From Saccharomonospora azurea NA-128 (lineage in GTDB: Bacteria > Actinomycetota > Actinomycetes > Mycobacteriales > Pseudonocardiaceae): a stretch of DNA of 64,000 bases. Positions 1-8,414 of the stretch are shown here, one piece after another. How positions within the stretch are numbered: position 1 is the stretch's first letter; every line of letters starts with the position of its first letter. The stretch is taken from assembly GCF_000231055.2 (NCBI RefSeq), contig NZ_CM001466.1, forward strand, positions 1,287,900 through 1,351,899, in the 5' to 3' direction. The notes under the pieces were generated by a model. That model was not told the origin of the DNA. It searched no databases and saw nothing but the letters and a program-made list of their open reading frames with translations. A program made the position numbers and the translations under genes.

Positions 1-1282
1 CCGCCGCAAGGCCGTGCAGGCCGACGACATGGCCACCATCGTGTACACGTCCGGCACCACGGGCAGGCCGAAGGGCGTCGTGTTGACGCACCGCAACCTC
101 CTGGCCGAGGTCCGGGCCGACATCAAGGCGTTCCCGAAGCTCATGGGCGCGGGCAACTCGCTGCTCCTCTTCCTCCCGCTGGCCCACATCCTGGCGCGCG
201 CCATCGCCATCACGGCCATCACCTCGCGGGTGACCCTCGGCCACACCGCCGACATCAAGGAGCTGGTGAACGACCTCGGCACGTTCCGCCCCACGTTCGT
301 GGTCGCGGTCCCGCGGGTGTTCGAGAAGGTCTACAACGGCGCCAAGCTCAAGGCGCACACCGGCGGCAAGGGCAAGATCTTCGACGCCGCCGAGGCCACC
401 GCCGTCGCCTACAGCCAGGCCCTGGACACCGGCGGCCCGAGCTTCGGGCTGCGCGTGAAGCACGCCGTGTTCAGCAAGCTCGTCTACTCGAAGCTGCAGG
501 CCGCGCTCGGTGGCCGCTGCGTGGCCGCCGTGTCCGGTGGAGCGCCCCTGGGTGCTCGTCTCGCGCACTTCTTCCGCGGCATCGGCGTTCCGGTCTTCGA
601 GGGCTACGGCCTCACCGAGACCTCCGCCGCGGCCAACGTCAACACCGAGGACGCGTTCAAGGTCGGCACCGTGGGCAAGCCCGTCGCGGGCACGTCGGTG
701 CGCATCGCCGAGGACGGCGAGGTGCTGCTCAAGGGCGACGTGGTCTTCACCCGGTACTGGAACAACCCCGAGGCCACCCGCGAGTCGCTGGAGGACGGCT
801 GGTTCCACACCGGCGACATCGGCGAGCTGGACGCCGACGGCTTCCTGAAGATCACCGGTCGCAAAAAGGAGATCATCGTCACGGCCGGTGGCAAGAACGT
901 CGCTCCGTCCGGCCTCGAGGACGCTCTCAAGGCCGACCCGCTGATCAGCCAGGCGATGGTGGTGGGCGACCAGCGGCCGTTCATCGGGGCGCTCGTGACG
1001 ATCGACGAGGAGTTCTTCCCCACCTGGAAGGAACAGAACGGCAAGCCGGCCGACGCGACGGTGGCCGACCTCGTCGACGACCCCGACCTGGGTGCGGCCG
1101 TGCAGGCCGTCGTGGACAAGGCCAACACGCTGGTCTCGCAGGCCGAGTCGATCAAGAAGTTCGTCATCCTGCCGAACGACTTCACCGAGGCGGGCGGCGA
1201 GGTGACGCCGAGCATGAAGCTCAAGCGCAACGTCGTCAGCAAGAACTACGCCGACGCCATCGAACGGCTCTACAAGAAGTGA
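1..1282 (+). CDS. Long-chain acyl-CoA synthetase (FadD15-like), 5' truncated by window edge
   Basis: AMP-forming ligase that activates long-chain fatty acids to acyl-CoA through an acyl-adenylate. The frame is open from base 2, so the N-terminal third lies outside the window; about 426 residues remain. Visible adenylate-forming signatures, in order: the Ser/Thr/Gly-rich P-loop [11 protein letters not shown] near the left edge, the GYGLTET motif, the GWFHTGDIG motif with its ATP-ribose-binding Asp, and [14 protein letters not shown] with the hinge before the C-terminal domain. The layout (large insert between P-loop and GYGLTE) fits the FadD15/ACSL group rather than short-chain or NRPS ligases. 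A perfect 11-bp hairpin follows the stop. The exact fatty acid substrate cannot be told from sequence. Confidence 0.93.
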   Translation, partial: RRKAVQADDMATIVYTSGTTGRPKGVVLTHRNLLAEVRADIKAFPKLMGAGNSLLLFLPLAHILARAIAITAITSRVTLGHTADIKELVNDLGTFRPTFVVAVPRVFEKVYNGAKLKAHTGGKGKIFDAAEATAVAYSQALDTGGPSFGLRVKHAVFSKLVYSKLQAALGGRCVAAVSGGAPLGARLAHFFRGIGVPVFEGYGLTETSAAANVNTEDAFKVGTVGKPVAGTSVRIAEDGEVLLKGDVVFTRYWNNPEATRESLEDGWFHTGDIGELDADGFLKITGRKKEIIVTAGGKNVAPSGLEDALKADPLISQAMVVGDQRPFIGALVTIDEEFFPTWKEQNGKPADATVADLVDDPDLGAAVQAVVDKANTLVSQAESIKKFVILPNDFTEAGGEVTPSMKLKRNVVSKNYADAIERLYKK

Positions 1283-1293
1283 TCGCCGATCGG

Positions 1294-1323
1294 CCGCGGG
1301 TCCGGGAATCCACGGACCCGCGG
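1294..1323. terminator. Hairpin between convergent fadD-like gene and TetR gene
   Basis: Perfect 11-bp inverted repeat (1294-1304 with 1313-1323) around an 8-nt loop. It lies 11 bp after the acyl-CoA synthetase stop and 26 bp beyond the end of the opposing TetR gene, so it can serve both. No T-tract follows, as is common for actinobacterial terminators. Confidence 0.6.
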
Positions 1324-1349
1324 CTGACGCGTTTCTCCGGCTTGGGTGT

Positions 1350-2090
1350 CTATCCCGGGTCGCCGACCGGCAGCGTGGCCTCGATGCCGGAGAGGACGCG
1401 CTGCAGTGTCCGTCCGAACCGCGTGTCGGCGTCGATCCGCGGTATGAGCGCCTCGGAGACGAAGCGCGTGAAGTAGGGGTACTCCCCGCTGCGGGACACG
1501 CAATCCACGTACTCGGTGAACTCGCGTTCGAGCTCCTCGTCGGCGCCGCAACGCGCGACGTCCCGCATCGTCAGCTCCTGTCGCACGTACCCGCCGACCC
1601 ACGTGCTCACGAGGAGAACGGTCTCCACCATCTCGTCGATGTCGAGCCCGAGGCCGTCGACGTACGCCATCGACCGCTCGAACTGCCGCAGCACGTGCGG
1701 CCCGAACGTGGGCCGGCTCTCCCACACGTGGAGCAGCCACGGGCGGGAGAGCAGCGCGCTGCGGTGAGCGTGGGCGAAGTCCCACAGATCCTGCCGCCAT
1801 CGCCCCGTGGGCTCGGGCCAGTCGTGGCGCGCGTACATGCGATCGGCCATGAGATCGAGGAGCGCGTCCTTGTTCGCCACGTACCGGTAGAGACTCATGG
1901 CCCCGGTGCCCAGCTCGGTGGCGACCCGGCGCATGGTGACCGCGTCGAGGCCCTCGTGGTCGGCGATCGTGATGGCGGCGTCGGCGATCCGGTCCCGGCT
2001 GTAGGCCGGTGCGGGTCCCCGAGCCGGCCGCGACGCGCGGGTCCACAACCGGATCCGCGCCCGCAGCGGCGACTCCCGACTCGTCCCCAT
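1350..2090 (-). CDS. TetR-family transcriptional regulator
   Basis: A 246-residue one-component repressor. A basic N-terminal tail of about 30 residues precedes the TetR DNA-binding domain (roughly residues 32-80), whose recognition-helix region contains the typical LYRYVANKDALLD stretch. The C-terminal ligand/dimerisation domain resembles the TetR_C class found beside drug exporters. The ATG at 2090 is preceded by GAGGAG. The gene is divergent from an ABC exporter, with 93 bp between them and dyads in that gap, so the exporter is the likely target. The ligand is unknown. Confidence 0.92.
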   Translation of the reverse strand: MGTSRESPLRARIRLWTRASRPARGPAPAYSRDRIADAAITIADHEGLDAVTMRRVATELGTGAMSLYRYVANKDALLDLMADRMYARHDWPEPTGRWRQDLWDFAHAHRSALLSRPWLLHVWESRPTFGPHVLRQFERSMAYVDGLGLDIDEMVETVLLVSTWVGGYVRQELTMRDVARCGADEELEREFTEYVDCVSRSGEYPYFTRFVSEALIPRIDADTRFGRTLQRVLSGIEATLPVGDPG

Positions 2091-2122
2091 GTCTCCTCAC
2101 GGCGCGAAGCCCGCAAACCTCG

Positions 2123-2152
2123 TTGCGTACGTTGTACTCGGTTGACTACCTT
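2123..2152 (+). promoter_or_regulatory. Candidate promoter/operator between tetR and ABC exporter
   Basis: A possible -35 TTGCGT (2123-2128) and -10 TACCTT (2147-2152) with an 18-bp spacer point at the ABC operon. The spacer holds GTAC-N3-GTAC (2127-2137), an odd-centred dyad, and a second imperfect dyad spans 2134-2149. Position between -35 and -10 is what a TetR operator would need. Assignment is by inspection only. Confidence 0.4.
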
Positions 2153-2183
2153 AGCCGCACACAGCTCAGACAGGGGGAGAAGC

Positions 2184-3164
2184 ATGTCGACATCACCCGG
2201 TGGCGCCATCGTCGTCGCCGAGGGAGTACACAAGAGATTCGGCGACACCCACGCGCTCGCGGGTCTGGACCTGACCGTGCCCGAGGGCACGGTGTACGGC
2301 CTGCTCGGGCCGAACGGTGCGGGCAAGAGCACCGCGGTCCGGGTCCTGACCACCCTCACCCGGCCCGACAGCGGGACCGTGACGGTCGCGGGGCACGACG
2401 TCGTGGCCGAACCCGCGGCGGTGCGCACCAAGATCGGTCTGGCGGGACAGCACGCCGCACTCGACGAAGGACTCACCGGCCGCGAGAACCTGCGCATCTT
2501 CGGCAAGCTCTTCCGCCTGAGCTCCGCGCAGGCCAAGGCGCGCGCCGACGAGCTGCTGGAACGCTTCGACCTCGCCCACGCCGGCGACCGGCTCGTCCGC
2601 ACCTACTCCGGCGGCATGCGGAGGCGGCTGGACCTCATCTCCAGCCTCATCGTGTCGCCGAAGGTGCTCTTCCTCGACGAACCGACGACGGGTCTCGATC
2701 CCCGCAGCCGCAACGAGATCTGGGCGACCGTGCGCGAGCTCGTCGACGAGGGCACCACCGTGTTGCTCACGACCCAGTACCTCGAAGAGGCCGACCAGCT
2801 CGCCGAGAACATCGCCGTCATCGACCACGGCACGGTGATCGCCTCCGGAACACCACACGATCTCAAGGCCCGGATCGGGGGCCGCCTCGACGTGGTCGTC
2901 CCCGACTCCGCCGAGTTGCCGGACGCGGCGACCGTGCTCGCCGCCCTCACGGGTTCGCGCACCGAACCCGCCGTCGACGTCGAACGCGCCCTGGTGTCGG
3001 TCTCGATCGGCACCGACACCGTCACGCTGCCCGAGGTGGTCCGCCACCTCGACCAGGCCGGGGTGAAGGCCGTCGACGTCGGCATCCGCCAACCCACACT
3101 GGACGAGGTGTTCCTGACTCTCACCGGCGAGTCGGACACCGCTGCGCAGGAGGCGAACCGGTGA
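2184..3164 (+). CDS. ABC transporter ATP-binding protein, DrrA type
   Basis: Nucleotide-binding subunit (326 aa) of an ATP-driven exporter of the daunorubicin-resistance (DrrA) class. Walker A is GPNGAGKST at residues 42-50, the ABC signature begins YSGGM at 141-145, and Walker B with catalytic Glu reads FLDEPTTG around 160-167. The C-terminal extension after the NBD is typical of DrrA proteins. The ATG at 2184 has the purine-rich GGGGGAGA just upstream; longer in-frame starts would run through the divergent tetR. Its TGA overlaps the GTG of the permease gene, indicating translational coupling. Substrate is unknown; drug or lipid are both possible. Confidence 0.93.
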   Translation: MSTSPGGAIVVAEGVHKRFGDTHALAGLDLTVPEGTVYGLLGPNGAGKSTAVRVLTTLTRPDSGTVTVAGHDVVAEPAAVRTKIGLAGQHAALDEGLTGRENLRIFGKLFRLSSAQAKARADELLERFDLAHAGDRLVRTYSGGMRRRLDLISSLIVSPKVLFLDEPTTGLDPRSRNEIWATVRELVDEGTTVLLTTQYLEEADQLAENIAVIDHGTVIASGTPHDLKARIGGRLDVVVPDSAELPDAATVLAALTGSRTEPAVDVERALVSVSIGTDTVTLPEVVRHLDQAGVKAVDVGIRQPTLDEVFLTLTGESDTAAQEANR

Positions 3165-3997
3165 CCCAGTCGATCGACCACCCCACGACACCGGGAACGC
3201 CGACCTGGCGTTCGGCCCTGGCCGACGGCATGGCGATCCTGACCCGCAACCTGCTGAAACTGAAACACCAACCCGGCCAGATCGCCGCGACGTTCGCGTT
3301 CCCGCTGGTCTCGGTCGTGCTCTTCGGCTACGTCTTCGGCAGTGCGATCCCCATCCCCGGTGGGGGGAACTACCGCGAGTACCTGATGCCGGGCCTGTTC
3401 GTGATGAGCTCGGTGTTCGGCGTCATGAGTTCGCTCATGGTGATCGCCAAGGACAACGGGCTCGGTGTCATGGACCGGTACCGCTCCATGCCCATGGCTC
3501 GCTCGGCGGTCCCGTTCGGACAGACGGCGGCCGACCTGGTGATCGGTGCCGGCGGGCTCGCCGTCATGGCCGGGTGCGGCCTGCTCTTCGGCTGGAAGGC
3601 CCACAACGGTGTCCTCGCCACCCTCGCCGGATTCGGCATCATCCTGCTGCTGCAGTACGCGGTGTCGTGGGTCGGCGTCTACCTCGGGTCGCTCGCCAAG
3701 AACGAGGAGACCGCCGCCCGCATCGGCCCGCTCATCATGCCGATCACGATGATCTCGAACATCTTCGTTCCCACGGACGGCATGCCCGCCGTGCTGCAGA
3801 CGATCGCCGACTGGAACCCGGTCAGTGCCGCGACAGCGGCCTGCCGCGACCTGTTCGGCAACCCCGGTCTGCCCCTCTCCGAGGACGCGGCCTGGCCATT
3901 GCAGCACCCGGTGCTCGCGACGGTCGGCTGGTGCGTGGTGCTGCTGGCGGTGTTCGTCCCGCTGGCGGTTCGCAGGTTCCGTACCGCGGGCCTGTGA
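3161..3997 (+). CDS. ABC-2 type transporter permease, DrrB type
   Basis: Membrane subunit (278 aa) paired with the upstream ATPase. Six hydrophobic segments can be traced, starting around residues 45-65. The ABC-2 region near the fifth segment carries the family pattern of small residues and prolines around 'MPITMISNIFVPTDGMP'. The GTG start at 3161 overlaps the ATPase stop by 4 bp, and AGGAGG lies 7 bp before it. Two such dimers plus two ATPases would form the exporter in the plasma membrane. The gene ends 29 bp before the opposing pbpB stop, with a long hairpin between. Confidence 0.92.
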   Translation: MTQSIDHPTTPGTPTWRSALADGMAILTRNLLKLKHQPGQIAATFAFPLVSVVLFGYVFGSAIPIPGGGNYREYLMPGLFVMSSVFGVMSSLMVIAKDNGLGVMDRYRSMPMARSAVPFGQTAADLVIGAGGLAVMAGCGLLFGWKAHNGVLATLAGFGIILLLQYAVSWVGVYLGSLAKNEETAARIGPLIMPITMISNIFVPTDGMPAVLQTIADWNPVSAATAACRDLFGNPGLPLSEDAAWPLQHPVLATVGWCVVLLAVFVPLAVRRFRTAGL

Positions 3998-4002
3998 GGC
4001 GC

Positions 4003-4050
4003 CCCGCGGGTGAAGCCGGTCGGGACTCACCGCACCAGCTTCACCCGCGG
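4003..4050. terminator. Bidirectional hairpin overlapping the 3' end of pbpB
   Basis: Perfect 13-bp inverted repeat (4003-4015 with 4038-4050) with a 22-nt loop. The right arm lies inside the last codons of pbpB (stop at 4027), so the terminator is partly protein-coding. It separates the convergent ABC operon and the mraZ-pbpB operon. Confidence 0.65.
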
Positions 4051-5940
4051 CCCGGACTCCTCCGAGACCGGGATGTTGTACCGCTGTGCGAGGTACGAGG
4101 CGATCTCGGCGTACAACGCGCCCGCCGAACTGCCCCCCGGGATCGTGGTGTCGGGAGCGTCCAGCCAGATCCCGACCACGAACCGCGGCTCGTCGGCAGG
4201 CAGGATGCCCGCGAACGTGATGTTGTGCAGCCGGTTGCTGTACCTGCCGGTCTCGGGGTCGACCTGCTGACCCGTGCCCGTCTTCCCGGACACCTGGTAG
4301 CCCTCCAGCGCGGCCTCGGGCGCGGTGCCGCTGTAGGCGTAGTCACCGCCCTGCGTCGTGGCGCGCAGCATGTTCTTCACCGTGTCGGCCGTCTTGGCAT
4401 CCGTCACGCGGACCGACTCGGGCGCGGGCTCAGGGATCCTGCGTCCGTCCGGGGTGACCTTGGCCTTGACCACGCGTGGTTCGACGCGGACACCGCCGTT
4501 GGCGATGGCTTGGTACATGCTCGTCATCTGCACGACCGTCATCGACAGTCCCTGTCCGATCGGGAGATTCCCGTACGTCGTTCCCGACCACTGGTCGCGT
4601 GGAGGGACGTATCCCGGGCTCTCTCCCGGGAGCCCGATCCCGGTGCGCTGGCCGCCTCCGAACTTCTTCAGCGTCGACAGGAACCGGTCGGGGCCCACCT
4701 GGTCCGCGAGCATCAGGGTGCCCACGTTGGACGACTTCGCGAAGATGCCGGTGACCGTGAAGTCCTGCGTCGCGTGAGACCACGCGTCGTGCACGGTGTG
4801 GTCGGCGACCCGCATCGACCCGGGCACCGCGAGCGTCGTCTCGGGCTTGGCCACACCCGCCTCGATCGCCGCCGTCGCAGTGACGATCTTCGCGACCGAA
4901 CCGGGCTCGAACGGCGTGGACACCGCGGGATTGCCCATGTCGTCGGCCGACGCCGGCGGCTCGTTGGGGTTGAACGTCCGGTGGTTGGCGAGCGCGTACA
5001 CCTCGCCCGTGTGTGCATCGAGGATCACCGCGCTGCCGCCCTTGGCCTCCACCTTCTCCACGTAGGCGGCCAGACTGCGCTGCAACTCGTACTGCACGTC
5101 GGAATCGATCGTCAACTCCAGGTTCGAACCGGGAGTGGCAGGCTGCATGTCCCGTTCCGTGCCCGGGATGACCACGTCGCCGCCCTGCGCCGTGTCGACG
5201 ATCTGCCTCCCGGGAGTACCGACGAGATCGTCGTCACGGTAGGACTCCAGACCGGCGAGCCCGTGCAGGTTGTGTTCCGACACGTCCTCGCTGTCGGTAC
5301 GCCAGTTCGCGTAGCCGACGATGTTCGCGGCGACCTCCTCGCCCGGGTACACGCGTTTGGCCCGCTTCTCGTACCCGATCTCCGGATACTTCTCGCTGAT
5401 CGCCTCGGCCACCGACGGTTCGACGTCGTCGACGAGATAGGTGAAACTCGCGTCCTTGTGGAAGGCGGCGAGCAGTTCGTCCTCGGTGACCAGGTCGGGG
5501 ACCCGGCCCGCGATGTGGTCGGCGATCTCGGCCGCCCGCGTGTCGAAGTTCTCGCCCGACTCCGGCTTCTCGCGCGCGTACTCCTCCCACGTCAGCCGCA
5601 TCTGGCGCAGGTTCACCCACAGCCGCCGGGTCTCCACGCTGAACGCGAGCTCCGCGCCGTTTCGGTCCAGTATGGACCCCCGCTCCGCGGGGATGTCGAC
5701 GATCGTCGTGCGCTGCCGTTCGGCGCGTTCGGACAGTGCTGACGCCTCGAAAGCCTGGATGTGGACCAGTTTCAGCCCGGCGGCCACCAGCACGATGGTG
5801 AGGACGATGCGTCCCGCCACGAACCTGTTGCGGTTGTTGCGCACCGTGGTGGCCGAGCGGTTCCTGCGCGCTCGCACCGAATACGTCCGGTGTGGCCCAC
5901 GACCCGATTGGACCCCTCGTGTGCCGCGCTGCGCCGGCAT
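4027..5940 (-). CDS. pbpB: Septal peptidoglycan transpeptidase, penicillin-binding protein 3 (PbpB/FtsI)
   Basis: Class B high-molecular-weight PBP (637 aa) that cross-links septal peptidoglycan. A basic cytoplasmic tail leads to one membrane anchor at about residues 43-62, then a PBP dimerisation domain starting at the ERGSILDRNG stretch, then the transpeptidase domain. All three penicillin-binding motifs are present: S348-V-A-K351, S403-S-N405 and K553-T-G555. It is the last gene of mraZ-rsmH-ftsL-pbpB; 42 bp separate it from ftsL. In other actinobacteria murE normally follows, but here the next gene is a convergent ABC exporter. Confidence 0.96.
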   Translation of the reverse strand: MPAQRGTRGVQSGRGPHRTYSVRARRNRSATTVRNNRNRFVAGRIVLTIVLVAAGLKLVHIQAFEASALSERAERQRTTIVDIPAERGSILDRNGAELAFSVETRRLWVNLRQMRLTWEEYAREKPESGENFDTRAAEIADHIAGRVPDLVTEDELLAAFHKDASFTYLVDDVEPSVAEAISEKYPEIGYEKRAKRVYPGEEVAANIVGYANWRTDSEDVSEHNLHGLAGLESYRDDDLVGTPGRQIVDTAQGGDVVIPGTERDMQPATPGSNLELTIDSDVQYELQRSLAAYVEKVEAKGGSAVILDAHTGEVYALANHRTFNPNEPPASADDMGNPAVSTPFEPGSVAKIVTATAAIEAGVAKPETTLAVPGSMRVADHTVHDAWSHATQDFTVTGIFAKSSNVGTLMLADQVGPDRFLSTLKKFGGGQRTGIGLPGESPGYVPPRDQWSGTTYGNLPIGQGLSMTVVQMTSMYQAIANGGVRVEPRVVKAKVTPDGRRIPEPAPESVRVTDAKTADTVKNMLRATTQGGDYAYSGTAPEAALEGYQVSGKTGTGQQVDPETGRYSNRLHNITFAGILPADEPRFVVGIWLDAPDTTIPGGSSAGALYAEIASYLAQRYNIPVSEESGPRVKLVR

Positions 5941-5982
5941 CGCCGTTCTCCCCTCACCACGTGCGTGCGTCGCCCCGCACCG

Positions 5983-6540
5983 TCACCGCTCGTCCCGCTC
6001 CTCACCGGACCGTTGCGGCTTTCGCTCCGGGGCCTTGGCCTCGACAGGTTCTCCGACCACCGACAGCGAGCCGTCCTCCCGGACGACCAGCCGCGCGGGG
6101 TTACCCGCGGGGACCATGCCCAACCCCTCCGCGCGTTCGGCCAGTGACGCCGGTGACTGCAACTGTCCCACCTCGCGGCGCAGTTGTTCGGCACGTTCGA
6201 CGAGCTGGGCGTTGCGCTCCTTCAACCGTTCCAGGCGGTAGGAGTCGGCGATGGCCTGTGTGGACAGCCACAGTGAGGCCGCCACGCCGCAGAGCATGAG
6301 TGCCATGAGCACGATGACGAACGTGGCCCGCGATTTCGGCCAGTTCTGGAGCCCGCGCCGCGCGACCCTGCCCTGACCAGTCCTGTTCTGGGGCGACGTG
6401 CGCTCCGACCGTCGGGCGTAGGCTCGCTTGCCCGCGACACTGCGGCCGCCGCCCGACTTCGTGGCGGAGGTCGTGGACGCGGTGCCCTGGGCCGCCGTGC
6501 GGTTCGTCGACGAGGGCTTGCGGCGAGTGGGTACCGTCAC
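5983..6540 (-). CDS. ftsL: FtsL-like cell-division membrane protein
   Basis: A 185-residue bitopic protein in the position of the actinobacterial FtsL-type gene. The Ser/Thr/Arg-rich cytoplasmic tail is long (about 70 residues); one transmembrane helix spans residues 73-92; a short periplasmic leucine-zipper-like coiled coil (about 97-125) follows, as in FtsL/DivIC proteins. The C-terminal tail is charged. The start overlaps the rsmH stop by 4 bp (ATGA). In the divisome FtsL-type proteins scaffold FtsQ/FtsB and activate FtsW-PbpB. Sequence is poorly conserved in this family, so assignment rests on topology and position. Confidence 0.85.
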   Translation of the reverse strand: MTVPTRRKPSSTNRTAAQGTASTTSATKSGGGRSVAGKRAYARRSERTSPQNRTGQGRVARRGLQNWPKSRATFVIVLMALMLCGVAASLWLSTQAIADSYRLERLKERNAQLVERAEQLRREVGQLQSPASLAERAEGLGMVPAGNPARLVVREDGSLSVVGEPVEAKAPERKPQRSGEERDER

Positions 6541-7538
6541 GTGTCGTCTCCCCTCTTCTCCGCCGCCCGCAGCCGGACCGACGCCGCGCGGGGATTACGC
6601 CGGATCTCCTCCTCGCCGGCCTTCTCGGCGCCCCGGGTCAGCAACCGCAGTTCGGGCCCGTGGCCGGGCAACTCCACGGGCAGTCCCTCCGGCGTGCGCG
6701 AGGTCGCCGCCTTCGCCAACGCCTGCTTGACGATGCGGTCCTCCAGCGAGTGGTAGGACTCGACGACGATGCGGCCTCCCTCGGCCAGTGCCGAGATCGC
6801 TGCCGGCACCGCCTCGCGCAGGATGTCGAGCTCGCCGTTCACCTCGATGCGCAAGGCCTGGAACGTGCGCTTCGCGGGGTGCCCACCGGTGCGTCGGCTC
6901 GGCGCGGGCACGGTGTCGTACAGCAGACGCACCAGCCGCTCACTGGTGTCGAACGGTCGCCGCTGCCGCTCGGTCGCGATCGCCTTCGCGATGCGGCGGG
7001 CGAACTTCTCCTCCCCATAGTCCCGGAGGATGCGGGTGAGATCGTCGATCGAGTAGGTGTTGAGCACGTCCGCCGCGGTCGGACCGGTCGTCGGGTCCAT
7101 CCGCATGTCCAGCGGCGCGTCCCGCGCGTATGCGAAGCCCCTCTCGTCGAGGTCGAGCTGCATCGACGACACACCGAGGTCCATGAGTACACCGTCGACC
7201 GACGGCAGGCCGAGGTCGGCGAGGACGTCGGGAATGCGGTGGTAGACGGTGTGCACGAACCGCACCCGGTCGCCGTGGCGGGCGAGCCGACGCCGCGACC
7301 GCTCCAGAGCCTCGGGATCGCGGTCCAGACCGATCACCCGGAGACGGGGGAAGTGGTCGAGCAGCGCGTCGGTATGGCCACCGAGTCCCAACGTGGCGTC
7401 GATGAGAACGGCCTCACGGTCGGCGACCGCGGGCTCGAACAACTCCAGGACCCGCTCGACCAGCACAGGCAGGTGCGTCGCGTCGGGTGTGGAGCCGGGC
7501 GTGGAGTCACGGTCGGCGCTCTCGCCGCTGTCGGTCAC
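6537..7538 (-). CDS. rsmH: 16S rRNA (cytosine-1402-N4)-methyltransferase RsmH
   Basis: SAM-dependent enzyme (333 aa) that N4-methylates C1402 in the decoding centre of 16S rRNA. The N-terminal HxPVLxxxV entry, the SAM-binding [10 protein letters not shown] stretch (about residues 48-57), the [16 protein letters not shown] segment and the C-terminal [13 protein letters not shown] motif are diagnostic for the MraW family. Length is usual. It sits between mraZ (128 bp upstream, with a very long hairpin in the gap) and ftsL (4-bp overlap), the conserved dcw order. Confidence 0.97.
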   Translation of the reverse strand: MTDSGESADRDSTPGSTPDATHLPVLVERVLELFEPAVADREAVLIDATLGLGGHTDALLDHFPRLRVIGLDRDPEALERSRRRLARHGDRVRFVHTVYHRIPDVLADLGLPSVDGVLMDLGVSSMQLDLDERGFAYARDAPLDMRMDPTTGPTAADVLNTYSIDDLTRILRDYGEEKFARRIAKAIATERQRRPFDTSERLVRLLYDTVPAPSRRTGGHPAKRTFQALRIEVNGELDILREAVPAAISALAEGGRIVVESYHSLEDRIVKQALAKAATSRTPEGLPVELPGHGPELRLLTRGAEKAGEEEIRRNPRAASVRLRAAEKRGDDT

Positions 7539-7595
7539 GACATCCCTCTCTCATCGTCGTCGGTCCTCGGTACCTCCATCCTCCAAGAAACAGGA

Positions 7596-7667
7596 ACCGG
7601 ATGGCGTCAGGTTGCGGACCTGACACCGGGGAAGTTGCATCAGGGCCGCAGCCTCACGCCATCCGGT
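7596..7667 (-). terminator. Very long hairpin between mraZ and rsmH
   Basis: Arms 7596-7611 and 7652-7667 pair with one mismatch over 16 bp; after single-base bulges a further 5 bp (7613-7617 with 7646-7650) extend the stem, leaving a loop of 28 nt. The outer arm touches the last base of the mraZ stop codon. Downstream on the minus strand comes a T-rich TCCTGTTTCTT. It may act as a partial terminator or an RNase processing site separating mraZ from rsmH expression. Confidence 0.6.
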
Positions 7668-8098
7668 CAGAACAAGCCGGGAAGGATCTCCTCCTGCGCG
7701 CTCGCGTAACTGTCCTCGTGTTTCTCCAGGTAGGTCTCCCAGGTTCGAGCGTCCCAGATCTCGAGCCGGGTGATCGCGCCGATCACCACGCACTCCTTCG
7801 TGAGTCCGGCATAGCGACGGAGCTCCGGGGCGATGGCGATACGGCCCTGCCCGTCGGGACGTTGCTCGTCGGTACCTGCGAAGAGGTACCGCTGGTAGGC
7901 CCGCACCGCCTCGTTGGTGAAGGGCGCTTCCGCCACCTTGCGGGCCAGCTGTTCGAACTCGGCGCGCGGGAACACGAAGAGGCAGTGGTCCTGTCCCTTG
8001 GTGATCATCAGCCCACCTGCCAGCGCGTCGCGGAACTTCGCAGGCAGCGTGAGCCGCCCCTTGTCGTCCAGCTTCGGAGTGTGGGTGCCGAGAAACAC
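7667..8098 (-). CDS. mraZ: Transcriptional regulator MraZ
   Basis: 143-residue AbrB-like DNA-binding protein that forms ring oligomers and represses its own operon. Two tandem MraZ repeats are seen, each with the family D-x-x-G-R motif: [10 protein letters not shown] near the N-terminus and [10 protein letters not shown] about 60 residues later. The GTG at 8098 gives the canonical start ([12 protein letters not shown]) and the canonical length; a purine-rich GGGAGGTGGAGG precedes it. First gene of the division operon; three GTGGNN boxes lie about 75-100 bp upstream. Confidence 0.96.
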   Translation of the reverse strand: MFLGTHTPKLDDKGRLTLPAKFRDALAGGLMITKGQDHCLFVFPRAEFEQLARKVAEAPFTNEAVRAYQRYLFAGTDEQRPDGQGRIAIAPELRRYAGLTKECVVIGAITRLEIWDARTWETYLEKHEDSYASAQEEILPGLF

Positions 8099-8172
8099 CG
8101 GCCTCCACCTCCCTACCGACCAGCGCCCGGACCCCGCGGTCCCTCGAGATCGGCTATGGAGCGTCCCTGCCG

Positions 8173-8198
8173 CCCCACTGGTCACCACCGTACCCCAC
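8173..8198 (-). promoter_or_regulatory. MraZ operator: three direct GTGGNN boxes with 10-bp period
   Basis: Reading the minus strand: GTGGGG (8198-8193), 4 bp, GTGGTG (8188-8183), 4 bp, GTGGGG (8178-8173). MraZ is known to bind direct TGGGN repeats spaced at one helical turn. The boxes overlap the spacer and -10 of the predicted mraZ promoter, the expected place for autorepression. Confidence 0.75.
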
Positions 8199-8214
8199 TT
8201 TAAACCACAGTCAA
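8187..8214 (-). promoter_or_regulatory. Predicted mraZ operon promoter
   Basis: Minus strand: -35 TTGACT (8214-8209), 16-bp spacer, -10 TACGGT (8192-8187). This places the start of transcription around 8180, about 80 nt before the mraZ GTG. The 316-bp gap between mraZ and the EspG-like gene (8099-8414) otherwise shows nothing I can assign. Confidence 0.6.
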
Positions 8215-8414
8215 CGCCGAAGCGCTCACTTTCGGGCCATACCAACGAAGTTTGCGCTGGTCACGGACGTGTGTCCACAGTGGGGTGCCGCGAGGGCGTC
8301 GCCGCGCAGGGTGACACCGGATCGATGCGTCCGGCCATTCGTCCGGCCACTGTCGACCCGCCTCGGCGCTTTCGCGGACCGTTCCCGTGGGGCCGCGTGG
8401 GAGGGACGCCTCGC

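Noticed and set aside
3574..5742. 722-codon plus-strand open frame
   Set aside because: Antisense to pbpB; low-complexity Arg-rich translation, while pbpB has all catalytic motifs.
8246..8414. DnaA-box-like TGTCCACAG near 8273 as an origin
   Set aside because: A single imperfect copy; no cluster and no dnaA/dnaN neighbours.
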